Shown here: piece after piece, positions 48,064 to 59,600 of the stretch | How positions within the stretch are numbered: the stretch's first letter is position 1 | Layout of the letters: every line of letters begins with the position of its first letter | Source of the DNA: Formicarius rufipectus | Lineage: Eukaryota > Chordata > Aves > Passeriformes > Formicariidae | Length of the DNA stretch: 64,000 nucleotides | Reading direction: 5' to 3' | NCBI GenBank assembly: GCA_013399695.1 | Contig: VXAU01003156.1 | Coordinates: 1,686,219 to 1,750,218, forward strand | Made by a program: the position numbers and the translations under genes | The notes under the pieces: model-generated | Databases searched by the model: none | Told to the model about the DNA's origin: nothing | Seen by the model: the letters and a program-made list of their open reading frames with translations, nothing else

Positions 48064-50783
48064 TTTTTACTGCAGTCACCTAATGACTAAGTTCAGAGTA
48101 TGTTACTGAGCATTCCCTGCACAGCTTTGAAGCTGTACCCACAGAATGTGGAAGATAAATATTCCTCTTGCTCACTAAAATACTGGTATGAATGCCACGG
48201 TTCCTGCAGAGCACACGACAGAGCACAGCATCACTTCAAACAGAGCAGGAGGCAGGGAGGCATTGCTTCTGCTAAGCCTTTTGGTGGAAAGGGTACAGAG
48301 TGCTCAGCATTCTAGTTTAAAAGGTGTCCATCCCCTCCCACTGCCTCTGAAAACAGTTTGGGCTGTGGCAGGAAGGAGGGGCCAGGTGCATTTTTATTAC
48401 TGTGTTACTAGGAGTCTCTGAGGAATACTAGGAACATTCACAAAAGAGGCAGAGAAAACCAACACATCAGAGTCCTGCATGTGCTGGAGTCGTGGTCCTC
48501 CTGTACCATGTGAAGGCACAAAGAGGACAAAGATTCCCTCCACGTATTTTTTACCTTTCAGAAGGACATGAGACTTATGAACAGGTTGTTTGGCCCAAGT
48601 CTGAAGCTTATTCTATATTCCTTATTCTACTTAAAGAATATTCCTTCTTACTGGAGCTTCAGTATGATCATTTATGAGGACAGTGCACAGAAGAACAACA
48701 AGTCTGGACTTTCCCTCTTGGGTGAAGAGAGGCAGAATCAGGGCCCCTGAAAAGAATATCCAGTGCTCAAAGAATATAGCTGGCAAAGCCAAGGATCAGC
48801 AGTATTATTGGCACTTTCTTTTACTATGTATTTATTCTAATTCTATGGATTCAGATAAAATAGGAATGGATTATCATTTCACTTGATCCAAAGATGGAAC
48901 TGCAACTGCCTTTGAAAATGGCCTGAAAAGCCACCTAATCCCAATAAAATGCCCATTAAGCCTCTGCTTAAATTTAATCTGTAGCCTCTTAAAGAAGTTT
49001 CTTCCAAAAAGTTTCAAAGAGATAACACTCTAGCCTAACTGTACACTCATTTTTTTTAATACTGGTAACTAAATTTCTTTAATGCTGACAAAGGACACCC
49101 AAACAAATGGCCAGACTTCAAGAAGCACTGGTGACAAGGTACCCACTATTCTAAAAAAAAAAGATTCACTGCTTCTCCAATCCATATTGTTCAAAGCCAT
49201 CAACCTCTCAGTAAAGCAAATCATTTAGCAACAGGAGTGACAAAAAAACACTTGTTTCAAGGAAGAAAATTCAGTAAGATGTAAAACTGGTCAATCCTCT
49301 TCATTGCTCCCCTTCATTTAGCACCTTAGTTTTGTAAAACTGAGACTGGAGATCCTAATTAAGCAAAGAATTTTGCCAGACATTCAAGTTCCACTAGAAC
49401 TGCTTTATATACTTTGTTATATCAAAATAATTAAATCAGAGCCTCTGGTGCTAACGATTTCTGCACCACTGAAAGCAAAGCTGGACAAAACAGTTATTTT
49501 TCAGATTCAGGCAAATACTTACACAGATAACAAAAAAGCAGCCAAGCAGATCAAGATCTTACATTAAAAAGCACTATCACTAGCCTGAAATCAATCTGAC
49601 AACCTTTAAATCAAACTTCAGCTGATCTCCAGACCATAAAGAAACACTCCTTCCTTCATTCAATTTGTGTACAGCAATAAAAGACCAGTAGCCCAGAGAT
49701 TTTACTCAGCCTGACAGACAACACAACCGAGGTCGAGCAGTGACACAAGTGCATCTTCATTGCATTTGACTGAAGTTCAATAAACTCGTGCAGATACAAG
49801 GGTCAAAGTCAGGGAGCTGTTCACAGTTTCACCAAGGCAGAGCAGCAGGGGAGATGAAAGACAGCTGCCAAGAGTGTGGCCACGGGACTGTCCCTTCCAA
49901 ACAATGAGCAGGCACAGAGCCATCGATCGGTGCTGTCATCCCACCCTGCTGCCTGAACTCAGCATGGCAATTACACTCATCAGGAGGAGGGAACCTTCTC
50001 CTCTCCTCCCACTGCTCCCATCCTGATGATAATATATGAAAATAACTGAATACTCAGAGGAAGCTTATGAATTTTGGGGGTCTCAGAAGCAATTTTCAAT
50101 TTTACCATATGAAATGTGTGTGATTTGATCCAACCCATTTAAATGAGCTCATGAGGAGAGTCAGCTGGTATAAAATAATTTGCTTGGGAATGAAGTCTGC
50201 CCCTGTCCTTCAGCAGTCCTGTCCTTCTCCATACTCATGGATAATTTCTTAGTCATGTACAGAGTTGCTTTGAATAACAGAATAATATCTGCCATAAAAT
50301 CATTAGAGCCACACAAAGTAAATCTCATTTCCAGACACTCACTAGTTTCACAAAAGGCGGGTGAAACTGGAATTCGAAACAAGTTCTTGCTGGTCTGAAT
50401 ATTCATAAGCTGTTCTTGAGTACTTGTACAGATGCCTCCCTTCCCATTGTAGCAAGGCCAGTAATTTCAGCATTAGCCAGCTCTGTACCTCCTGTGTGAT
50501 GGTCACTGTGTTGTCAGCAATTAACCACCAGTGTAAGTGGGTTTATCCCAGGAAGGAGGAAGAATGACAATTCAATGGCATAATACAGACATGTCTAGAC
50601 AATTAATAATGATCAGTTAGTGGGGGTAAAATAACTATAAACTATGGAGAATGTTGGTTTGGGGATTTATTTTTACTTGGCTAAAAGCAATGCTAGGACA
50701 ATAAATCTTATTTTATATCCAGTAGGAAATACCGCTATGATTCACTATAATTTCAAACATAAGTAAACAACTGACACAGTGAT

Positions 50784-50821
50784 ATGAACCATCATCTGAG
50801 CAGAAATTCATCATGGTTCAT
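50784..50821. repeat. inverted repeat, 9-base arms
   Basis: ATGAACCAT at 50,784-50,792 and its exact reverse complement ATGGTTCAT at 50,813-50,821 are separated by 20 bases. It sits in AT-rich, complex sequence. Arms of this length occur by chance in tens of kilobases. Confidence 0.7.
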
Positions 50822-51823
50822 CAGCTACTTGCTTTAAAAGGACATTTGCTTGTTGGATTGCTTTTAATCAGTACTAACAGAATTAAAAAGAAACATCATT
50901 TGAAATGGAGAGAAAATCAGATGTGCCATTAAACTGCTTCTCTCTCATGCCTGAGATTCTGTGACTGCAGTCACATCTGATGTGCCTAAGGGTCCATCCC
51001 AATTTTCTTTCCTGTCAGTGGGAGACTTTGCTTCAAGGATATTGGATCAGCCTGGAACTAGAGCAGGCTTTGACTTAATTTTTTCCCTTTGAAAGCTCAG
51101 CACATGATCACACTAGGCCCTGGTTTAGATGGCACTGCACAATATCCCATCATTAACTCTGCATTCTTTTTATTCTTCACTTTTGGGGCTTTGTAATTCA
51201 AGGGCAATGCCAGAAAAGTCATTTCCTCCAACCCCCTAGCCTCCCCCAAACCGTATTTACTTTAAATTTAAAAACCCCAGATTTAAATTAGACAATGGTA
51301 AAATACCGTACAATATTTTCAGCTGTTGACTTTGAATATTTTCAGACTGGTTAAAAACATTGTGGAAAGGCTGGTAGATTGATTTGTTCTAAGAGCTCAT
51401 GGTCTGGCTCTCCTCACAACCCAAACTTACACATTGATACACAAGCAGTTTAATGTCAGTTGAAAAAGGATAAAATCTTCCATTCTTTTCTGTCCTCGCA
51501 AAAAAATCTCAGTGATAAAAACTAAACCAAAGTGAGTGATGAATAGGCACACAATTCCAATGCTGGAGGGGTTTTATGCAATCATAACTTACTCAATTAT
51601 TCACAAAATGTTTCTTACTAGATTTATTATTAAAAAAAACCAAACCCACAACCAACTTTAAGCCCGCCAGAACCTGCATGAACTGGACAGCACAAGGGCT
51701 CTGGAGACCCTGGTTGTGGTCCTGCTCTGCAGCTGCTCTCCCACCCTGGCTCAGGAGACCTCCTTTGCTCCCTCTCTCTGCATTGTGGAAAATGAGCATT
51801 CACTTCCTTTGGAAAGTACTATC

Positions 51824-51829
51824 CAGAAA
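51824..51829 (+). repeat. left target-site duplication of the solo LTR
   Basis: CAGAAA directly before the TG of the LTR; its partner is at 52,173-52,178. By chance the next three bases (TGT) also match on both sides. Confidence 0.75.
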
Positions 51830-52172
51830 TGTAGGGAAGAATACTATGGACAGCTTCAGCCTTGAGAGGATGTGACTGTAGGCCTGGGAAAGCAGCAGAA
51901 AACACCACCTGTGTCCTTGGGCCAGGCCTGGGAAAGCAGAGGAAAGAGAGAAAACTACCAAGAATAGCATGAGTGTGTTTTGAAATTTATTGGCATGAGG
52001 AGAGACACTGACCACCTATCAGAAGATGGACTAACTGACGGACAAGACACGTGTGGACAGTAGTAAAATAGTATGAAAGATAAACTTGTAGTTAATAAAG
52101 TGCTTTTTGCCATTTGCTTTTACCTTTTGCTTTTTGCCTTACAAAGTCCGAGCCTGTGTTTTTAGTCCATCA
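51830..52172 (+). mobile_element. solo LTR of an endogenous retrovirus-type element, 343 bp
   Basis: The segment starts TGTAGGG and ends CCATCA, giving the TG...CA ends of an LTR. It is flanked by a direct repeat CAGAAA (51,824-51,829 and 52,173-52,178), a 6-bp target-site duplication. An AATAAA polyadenylation signal at 52,094-52,099 fixes the plus orientation, and a T-rich GCTTTTTGCC motif, present twice, follows it. Inside, the word GGCCTGGGAAAGCAG occurs twice, 44 bases apart (51,881 and 51,925). No internal retroviral genes lie on either side, so this is a solo LTR left after LTR-LTR recombination. Six-base duplications are usual for class II (ERVK-like) elements; if the true duplication is 5 bases, an ERVL-like origin is equally possible. 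The family name is not assigned. Confidence 0.78.
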
Positions 52173-52178
52173 CAGAAA
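52173..52178 (+). repeat. right target-site duplication of the solo LTR
   Basis: CAGAAA directly after the terminal CA of the LTR, identical to 51,824-51,829. Confidence 0.75.
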
Positions 52179-53644
52179 TGTGCCCTGAAGAAAAATAGAT
52201 CATCTATTAGTACTTGGTACAACCAAAATGTGTTCCCCTAAACCACGATGAAACTTGGACTTCCTTGCCTACATGATTCACACTGTTCTATGTCACATTC
52301 CCAAAATCAGATGATTCACCCATAAAAAAAAAAATCACATAGGTTTCCCAGAGAATTCTTGCAAAAGGATATCTTAGGGCAGGATAGCATTACATGTTCA
52401 TGTCCTTTATGCAAAGTCCCTGTGTATTTAATCCAGATGAAAAGCTGTCAATGCTTGTAAGAATTTCTGCACTGGATCTTTGTTTCACAAGCCACATTTT
52501 ACTAAAATACAGGAATTCTTGAGTAAAATTCACCTGGGATGATATTCATGTATATCAAATTCTGTGAGGGGAAACAGCATTTCTTCCATTTATTGCCATG
52601 AGAAACTTCCTGTACTCTAGATTTTATAGTTTATGTGTGCATTTACATATTTCACATATGCAATACCACATACTCATTGCACTTACCCTTACATTACTCC
52701 AACTTGTATAAAGACGGATCCAAGTAATTCCAGAGCCCAAAGCATAAAATGATTTCTTAATCTACAGTAACATACAGCTTAACAGCCTGTTGGCAGCAGC
52801 ACTTCTCCTCAATTTGTATTTCAGGTCACATGTCACTTTCAAGGCTCCAATATTTCAGCACAATTACAAATTAATGAGATAGGTAGTCTCCATTGCAGAG
52901 ATAGCAGCAATCTGTAAAAGGGTATTAAGAAAAGGAGTAATTTATTGGTTTGTGAAGGTTCCAAGTGTGCAGTCACATTAGCACAACAGTAGGAGGTCAA
53001 GAGACTCATTAGCCAGCAGTTAGAAGATATGCAACTAAGTATTTGATAGTGGCAGGATAGACATGCAACATACACTTTAGGAAATGCAATTACTGGGCAC
53101 TCACTTTGGCATTACCTTTGCCTGTAGTTCCCAACCCACCTGAAGGCTGTGCATACGACTGGGGAGAGGAGTTTACCTTTGCTGTGTGCCTTCAATAGGA
53201 AATCTGGTCCAAATATCCAGCTTTATTTCATTCACTGCTATATTACCTAAAAATCTTGTCCAGTAACAGTGGAAGAGCAGAGAGCAGAACACCTGCTGTC
53301 CCTCTAACCTGGGTAAGGGATCCAACAACACTAACCTTAACCTGGGTGCCGACACTGGCAGAGATTGACCTTGTTAATACCTGAGCTCATGTTTTCAGCT
53401 TGAGCAACAAAGGAAGCATGGCCAAGGTTTAAAATTTGGGAGTGGGGACAAGAGGAAGAGAAGACAGATGATGGATGGAAAGAGGAAAAAATAATGGGGG
53501 GGGGCGCTCAAGGTGAGATACAGCAGTGAGGCAGTGTTACCAGATGCTTGTCCTCAAACTGAGGAGAAAGACTGAGGAGAGCCTTCACCTTGGATAAAAC
53601 TCTAACTGTATGCCAAGATGCCAAACTGAATTAAAAAAAAAAAA

Positions 53645-53658
53645 NNNNNNNNNNNNNN
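53645..53658. other. assembly gap, 14 N
   Basis: A run of 14 N follows a 12-base poly-A run (53,633-53,644). The left contig ends in a homopolymer that probably stopped the assembly. A G9 run lies 140 bases upstream. Confidence 0.97.
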
Positions 53659-56267
53659 ACTTAAATCCTGATGAAATAACATGGCATGGCTCCCCAACTG
53701 CAGTGCTACTCTGATGTTTTACACCCACTGAGATGGCTTTATCTCATTTTGAAAGAGTCTCACTTCTAGGGAATGAGCTCTGGAGACAGTCTGAAGCATC
53801 TGACTGCTATTCATTCACACAGGGGAAAAAAAGGCTGAAATAACCTTGCAGAAAACACAGATCTTTTATGAAACAGCAATGCCAGCAGGGTGACCAGGTA
53901 CCTCGTTTAAATTAGCATCAGTTTGGGCTGGCATTTCTTGTCTCCCACCCCTCCTTCTCTGGTCAGACACCCTGCATCCTTTGTCTGTGGAAAAAGGAAT
54001 TAAAGCAAAGACATACATGCTTTTTTGTCTAAATCAAATAGGTAGAATGGAGTAATTGCTTCTGAATGTGTTCCATGACTGATATCAGCAAACACCTTAA
54101 TTATTAATTGAATTTCTTTAAACTAACAGTATCAAAGCCTTTTACATCAACTCTTATCACAACTGCAGCACTCCAAGACTTCAGTGTTATTCCTAATTAA
54201 ACACATGGGTACCTCTATGAAAGGGAAATAACATAAGGTTGGCTGTTTTCATAGATGTAAGATGTTCCTTAAATTTTACAGGAAGCCATCTCTCCTAAGC
54301 ATTGGGTTATTTCTCATTAAGAGCAGATTTGAGGTTTTTAATCAGAAACCTCAGATACTGTCTTCCTTAGAAATACTCCGACCTAATTTTGATCTCACCT
54401 AAAAATGGCAGTGCCAGACAAGCATAAAGATCAGAATGAGAGCAGAATCGTGATCAAATCTAGAGTCAAATAAGCAGATCTTCAAAGGTTTCATTCAGCT
54501 AATACCTGCATTATTCAGGCTTTTTATCAATCTCAGCTTCTGATGACCCTTCCCCTCAGTCATGGTTTGCGCACATAACACATCATTACGCTGTGGGGTT
54601 AATTGCCACAGGATGTTTGGAGGTCAGGAGCATATATGGGTCAACATATAGATTATTACATAGATTAACAAAGAACAGATTCACTGGGGAATTCTGCAAG
54701 AGTTCAATGCCATTTCTAAGCCAAGGTTCTTTAACTGAAGGTCACGGGAAAGACTTATGTCTCCTTGTAGCCTGACTCTCTACACAGACAAATCACAGCT
54801 CCTTCCTCATGTACAGACACTGCTTGACAAAGCCCAGTGGTGTGACCCCATACAGCTGTGCCATGTGCTTTGTTCTGTGAGGAATCTTACTGCTGCTTCC
54901 TTTCATCAGTGATAGGGCTGAAGGGACAGATGTTCAGCAACTGCCCTGTATAGGTGACGTGTAAATGAGAGAGTAGGAAAGCTAAATATAGGAAGTTGTT
55001 TGTTTGTTTCTTTTTTTCCAAAAAGAAAAAAAGTGAACTGCACAGTAACAGTAAAAACAAGCTCAACTTTTTACTGAAATCCTACTGAAAACTGGCTAAA
55101 TAAGATGGAATATAGGTCAACCTGAAACAGCCATTCACATGTCAGTGGAAGGCAATATCCAGGGCAAGTATTTCCTCTACACAAAACCCTTACCATTTGA
55201 ATGCACACCTTCCATAATAACAGGTGCTGCACCAGAGTGGTAATTTTTAAGTATCTTATACTGCTGTGTCCAAACCCCTCTGTTTTGTGACCACTGGGTC
55301 TGAAGTAGCTGTTTCATCTGTTCCTGAAAGCCTCGTTCATGTTGGCAGCACTGCATGACCAATGGTGTTTACAAAGCCAAAAAGAGAGAACTTCTCTTTT
55401 ATCAGGGTAGATGCTGGCCAAAAGCTTGGGAGCCTCAACCAGAACAGCTGGTTTAACACCCTGGGTTAGGAAATGGCCTCTGTTTAGAGAATTTTTAATG
55501 AACCAGTCAGGCTCTAAAAGCACACATGGTAAATTCTCCTCTCTTCTTCATTCACATTTATAAACATGGCCTACAAATGGAACAAACTTTAATAAATTCA
55601 ACCTCTAAGGATAAGGAGTATTTCAAGCTCATGTTGCAGCATTGAACTGAGAGTAGCCCTTTAACCTCACTCCTCCTCGTGTCTCTTCTTGGTCAATACT
55701 CCAGGAGTTGAGTGTTTGGAGAGCCATTTTACTGGTGTTGATACTTTGGATCCTTCCAACCTCTTGTTTAAAACACAAAGTGACAAAATAGATCAACGAA
55801 AATGCTTTTACTATGTATGCATGTGACTATATGCATATAGCCACACAAACCCATACCAACACATCTACCATGTCAGATAAGCCAACACACAGACAGAATA
55901 AATAAATTTTATGGTTGTGTCTTAATAATAACCCAAATTAAGACAATGATATAATAATGCCATTCAAGTTTAACTACAATTCCTCCAGTTATAAGCTAGT
56001 GATGGGTGGACTTCAAGTGCTCAGACATATAAAAAGACAATCCCTGGCCAAAGCAGGACTCTTTTTCCCACCCCCAGCCCTCACGTCCTCTCTTTTTTCT
56101 CCTCCTCCCCTGCTTGCATCCACTCCTCTCTCTGACTTTTGTCATCAAACTACCTTTCTTTCTTTTTCCTTTGCACCGTGTTCCCCTCCTGCCACACCTT
56201 AATAGAGTGATATCTCCCCAATATCTGGAAGGGGTGGTGACAGTGTCTGCTCACAGAATAAATAAAG

Positions 56268-56288
56268 ATCTCTCCACANCGGAGAGAT
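56268..56288. repeat. inverted repeat centred on an N
   Basis: ATCTCTCC (56,268-56,275) and GGAGAGAT (56,281-56,288) are reverse complements around a 5-base loop containing the N at 56,279. A hairpin here may have caused a base-calling failure, or the N may mark a contig joint where a short inverted piece was introduced. Confidence 0.85.
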
Positions 56289-56357
56289 GGGAAGGGAGCG
56301 GCCATAAAGCATTTTAAACCAAAAACTGCAACAACAAACACGCAAAAACACAGGACT

Positions 56358-56690
56358 TCACACTTGAACTGTGAAGGGATCTAGTCTGGTAGGTCTGTCA
56401 GAGTCCGGGAGGTTTGCGTCGCTGCCATCCTCGTAGGTCCACTTTCTGAAGTGTCCTCTCCATTCTTTACTTGTCATGTGTTCTCCCATAGGATGGAGAT
56501 TAAAACCCCCTTTCTTAAGGGATTGTGCCATTATTCCAAATTACACCACCAGGTTTGTGTCTTTTACAGTATTCAAAGAACCAGACCTGGAGCTCAGCAT
56601 AGGAATTAAACATCCGTTTGCTGGAGAGAACAGTCCTTCTGTAAGACTCTGGTAGATCTCTCTGCCCTTACCCTAAAATCAGGGTAGACA
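56358..56690 (-). other. exon-like segment with two consecutive open frames, possible gene or pseudogene end
   Basis: On the minus strand one frame is open from about 56,690 to a TAA near 56,514 (roughly 50 codons, including an A-E-L-Q-V-W-F-F-E-Y-like stretch). Partly overlapping it, the next frame opens with an ATG at 56,529-56,531 and runs 57 codons to a TGA at 56,358-56,360. It contains a W-T-Y-E-D-G-S-like stretch and a charged, proline-containing C-terminus. The two frames differ by one base, so a single-base indel in the CCC at about 56,519-56,521 would make them continuous. Several CpGs survive in this part, unlike the surroundings. The composition looks protein-like, but I know no matching family. 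It could be a last exon with an assembly indel, a decayed retrocopy, or chance. Confidence 0.25.
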
Positions 56691-59600
56691 CATTGATGTT
56701 GGCCTGGCCTTCCCACCAAAATAACACTGAAGGTGACCTGCATAAGAGCTCAAGCTTTGCATCCACACAGTTGGCTCACATGATTCTGTTCAAAGCCAAT
56801 GGGATGAACATGCCTGAAATGTGAGAGCACTGCTGGCAAGGCCTGGTCACACAGGATGTTAAACAATGACCCTCTCCTAAAAGCTGGCCAAATAACCCTG
56901 AGGTACAAATCACTTTCTCACTCAGCTGCTGTCATCTGGAAGGTCAGCAAAAGGGAAGAATTCTGAAGGACTCCCCTATGTTAAACCCCATTTCTCCCTC
57001 ATTTTTCATTCATCACTGCACCTGAAATGAGTAAGTCGAGTCCCAAAGTGAGGCTACATGTACATGAACATTTTAGCTGACCAAAAAGAGCCCTCCACAA
57101 GTCTTAATATTTTATACTATTCAGAGATGCCAGATAATTTAGAATTGCCTGTCCTGCAAACCATCCAAACACACATAGATGCTGCCCCTGTCCTAGATGG
57201 CAGCTGTGCCCTGGCTGCTTTCATGCTCAACACAAAGCGTACACATGCTGCAGCTATCTCCACTTATAGACCTTGCATAGGTTTGGAGTTTATTACATTT
57301 TCATGGAAATTCAGTTTAGTGCTCAATTTACCCTTATTTAAATGCTAATTTCAGTGAAGTGGTTTAACAAAGCAATTATGAAAAAAAGGCTCTAATCTTA
57401 CACCTACTGAGTAGGGAGAAACTCAGAATGTGGTAGACAGATTAACCATGTAAATGCAACAAAAGCGATCTGTTTTCTACTTAATGCACTGGACTGATAA
57501 GGGATTCAGTTACAAAGGTGACAGTTCAGCCTCCTTTTCCAAATATATAACACTAAAGAGTCAACAGAACACTTACACCTCATGCAGGGTGTTGCATATA
57601 ATTATCCTTAGCAACCTCTCTTGTTTTCTGTACTTAACACTCACTCTTGTTTTCCTTCTTAATGTATGTTTATCCATTTTATTTAAAACTTCTGAGTGTA
57701 AGATACAATCAGACACTTTAGAAAGCATTCTGCCATAATTGTATTTAGTCAAGGTAAGTGCTACAATTTAAAATGCTTTAATGTTAATTCCACCTTCCCC
57801 CTCCACCAAAGCCGCAACCGAAGCCGACAGTGCTAAGCAGTTCTAGAGGCTTTCTCCAGCAAGACTCAAAATGCACCAGTTTCACCAGCACTCCAAACCT
57901 CTTCGGGTTGAAATGAAACATGAACACCTTTACCTACAACAATACATTTTTCAGAGCAAGGGTAAACAGAAGAGAGAAGTGAGACATGGGAGTTTTAGGC
58001 CCGATATTCGTTTCTTGGATAAACTACAGTACCATTAGAATTTGCAGCATCTCTGCCCTTGAGAACAGGTAACATGTGACTGACAGAAATCTGTGAGATA
58101 CTGTCAAGTACTCAATCTTTTGCCTCTGAATTGGGGGAATTTTATTCAAGTTGAATACCCCAAGGATTCAATGTCAATGTTGATTTATGAGTTTCAAATA
58201 TCAAATTTTATTTTCTAATCATCTGAGTTCTCTCTTCCAGAGACCTGTTACCTGTCTTTGAGAGCTTCCTCTGTGATTTTTCTATCATCTTTTCACTTCT
58301 CCCCAACACTTCCCTGGTTTCTCCCATCCCTTCCTGAGTGCGTTGCCTCAAAGTTGTACAATTTGTAGGGAAAAGGCAGTGAAAGAAGAGGAAAAAAAAC
58401 AAAGGCAGATGTTCACCACAGACAGAATCCAAGGGCTGAAAGAGCAGAAAAGAGTCTATGACTAATGGTCGAGAAAGCTTTTTGGCTATGAAGTGAAGGC
58501 ATTCACCTTTTGGACTTATTTCTTATCTGAAGAGTGTCCACTAGTAACAAAAAAAGGCAAATTATAACACATTAAATTTTCATTTTCATTAAATAATTAT
58601 CACAAGTGCAAAACAAGTGATGGCAATTTCCAAAGCTCAGCTAATCTGGTTTCCTGTTTGTTGCTCTCCAGGCCATCCCAAGACAGTTCCAGTGTGTGGT
58701 GTTCTCAACTGCTTTGTGCTGTACAGCTGGGTGTTGCTGCAGCACAGAGAATTGTAACTCTTCTGAAGCCCCTGGAATGGCTTCTGTTTAAGCCAAGGCA
58801 AATTCCGTGGGCACTGTAAACCTGCAGCAACCGTGTTTGACACCAGAGGGGCAGTGGCACACAATGGAAATAGTGCAATTAAGGGACACACACACTTTTT
58901 CCATAAACCATCAAGAGAAATGTTCTACACTGAGCAATATAACAAGGTGCTGATGCATCCTGTATGGATTTCAGTAGCAAAGTCAAAGGGGAATGTGTTA
59001 GATTTCCATCATCCAGCCAATACAAATAGTTTAACATTCAACTAGAATGGATGTCTCTACCCTCTCTGGATCAGTGAGCAGGTACGTGGGGCGTCCCAGG
59101 TACTACAACACACAAGCCAGAGCAGCACAGTGCCAGCTCATTGGAACAGGAGGGCAACATCTGCATAGGACAGGTAACGCACTGCAGTTCCCAGAATACG
59201 GGGGAAACTGCAGCTCCGTGATCCGCAACAGTTCCTGCGCTACCCAGGGCTTTATCTTGAGCAAACAGATCCATGATGTGATGTTGGAAGTCTGTGAAAC
59301 TACTCAGTAATTCTGGTTGTTGGACATTTCTGAAAAAGACTTGTCACTCCCTTTTCCTGAACCCTCCTGAGGTTTTAAACAGAAAACCCTTCTTTTCCTG
59401 TAACAATAGAATAGAAAAGGAAGAGCATTTGAGAGGGAAGAGGCAACAATAACTCAACATGAACAGTCACATACATTCTGCCACCCCTTTGACCTATATA
59501 ACCTCATCTTAGTTTTTGCCTGGCAACTCTTCTGTCTGTCTGAGCTGGCTTTCTAAGCACAATGGAGTGAAAAACACATAGCATGTCTGCAAATTAGCAA

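Larger units (their letters stand above)
39042..51829. other. non-coding stretch, 13 kb
   Basis: No gene is recognised. It contains poly-T and poly-A runs (39,196-39,209; 39,780-39,791; 43,702-43,738), the GC-rich block at 44,040-44,560, the A/C tract at 45,530-45,667, the palindrome at 48,041-48,063 and an inverted repeat at 50,784-50,821. Open frames are all short and without recognisable motifs. Confidence 0.6.

Noticed and set aside
57784..57936. 51-codon minus-strand open frame behind a TTGTTGTAG acceptor-like end
   Set aside because: Weak acceptor, glycine-rich tail and no match; too short to separate from chance.
59047..59310. 87-codon plus-strand frame over a small CpG cluster
   Set aside because: About seven CpGs but no domain, and a competing open frame on the other strand.
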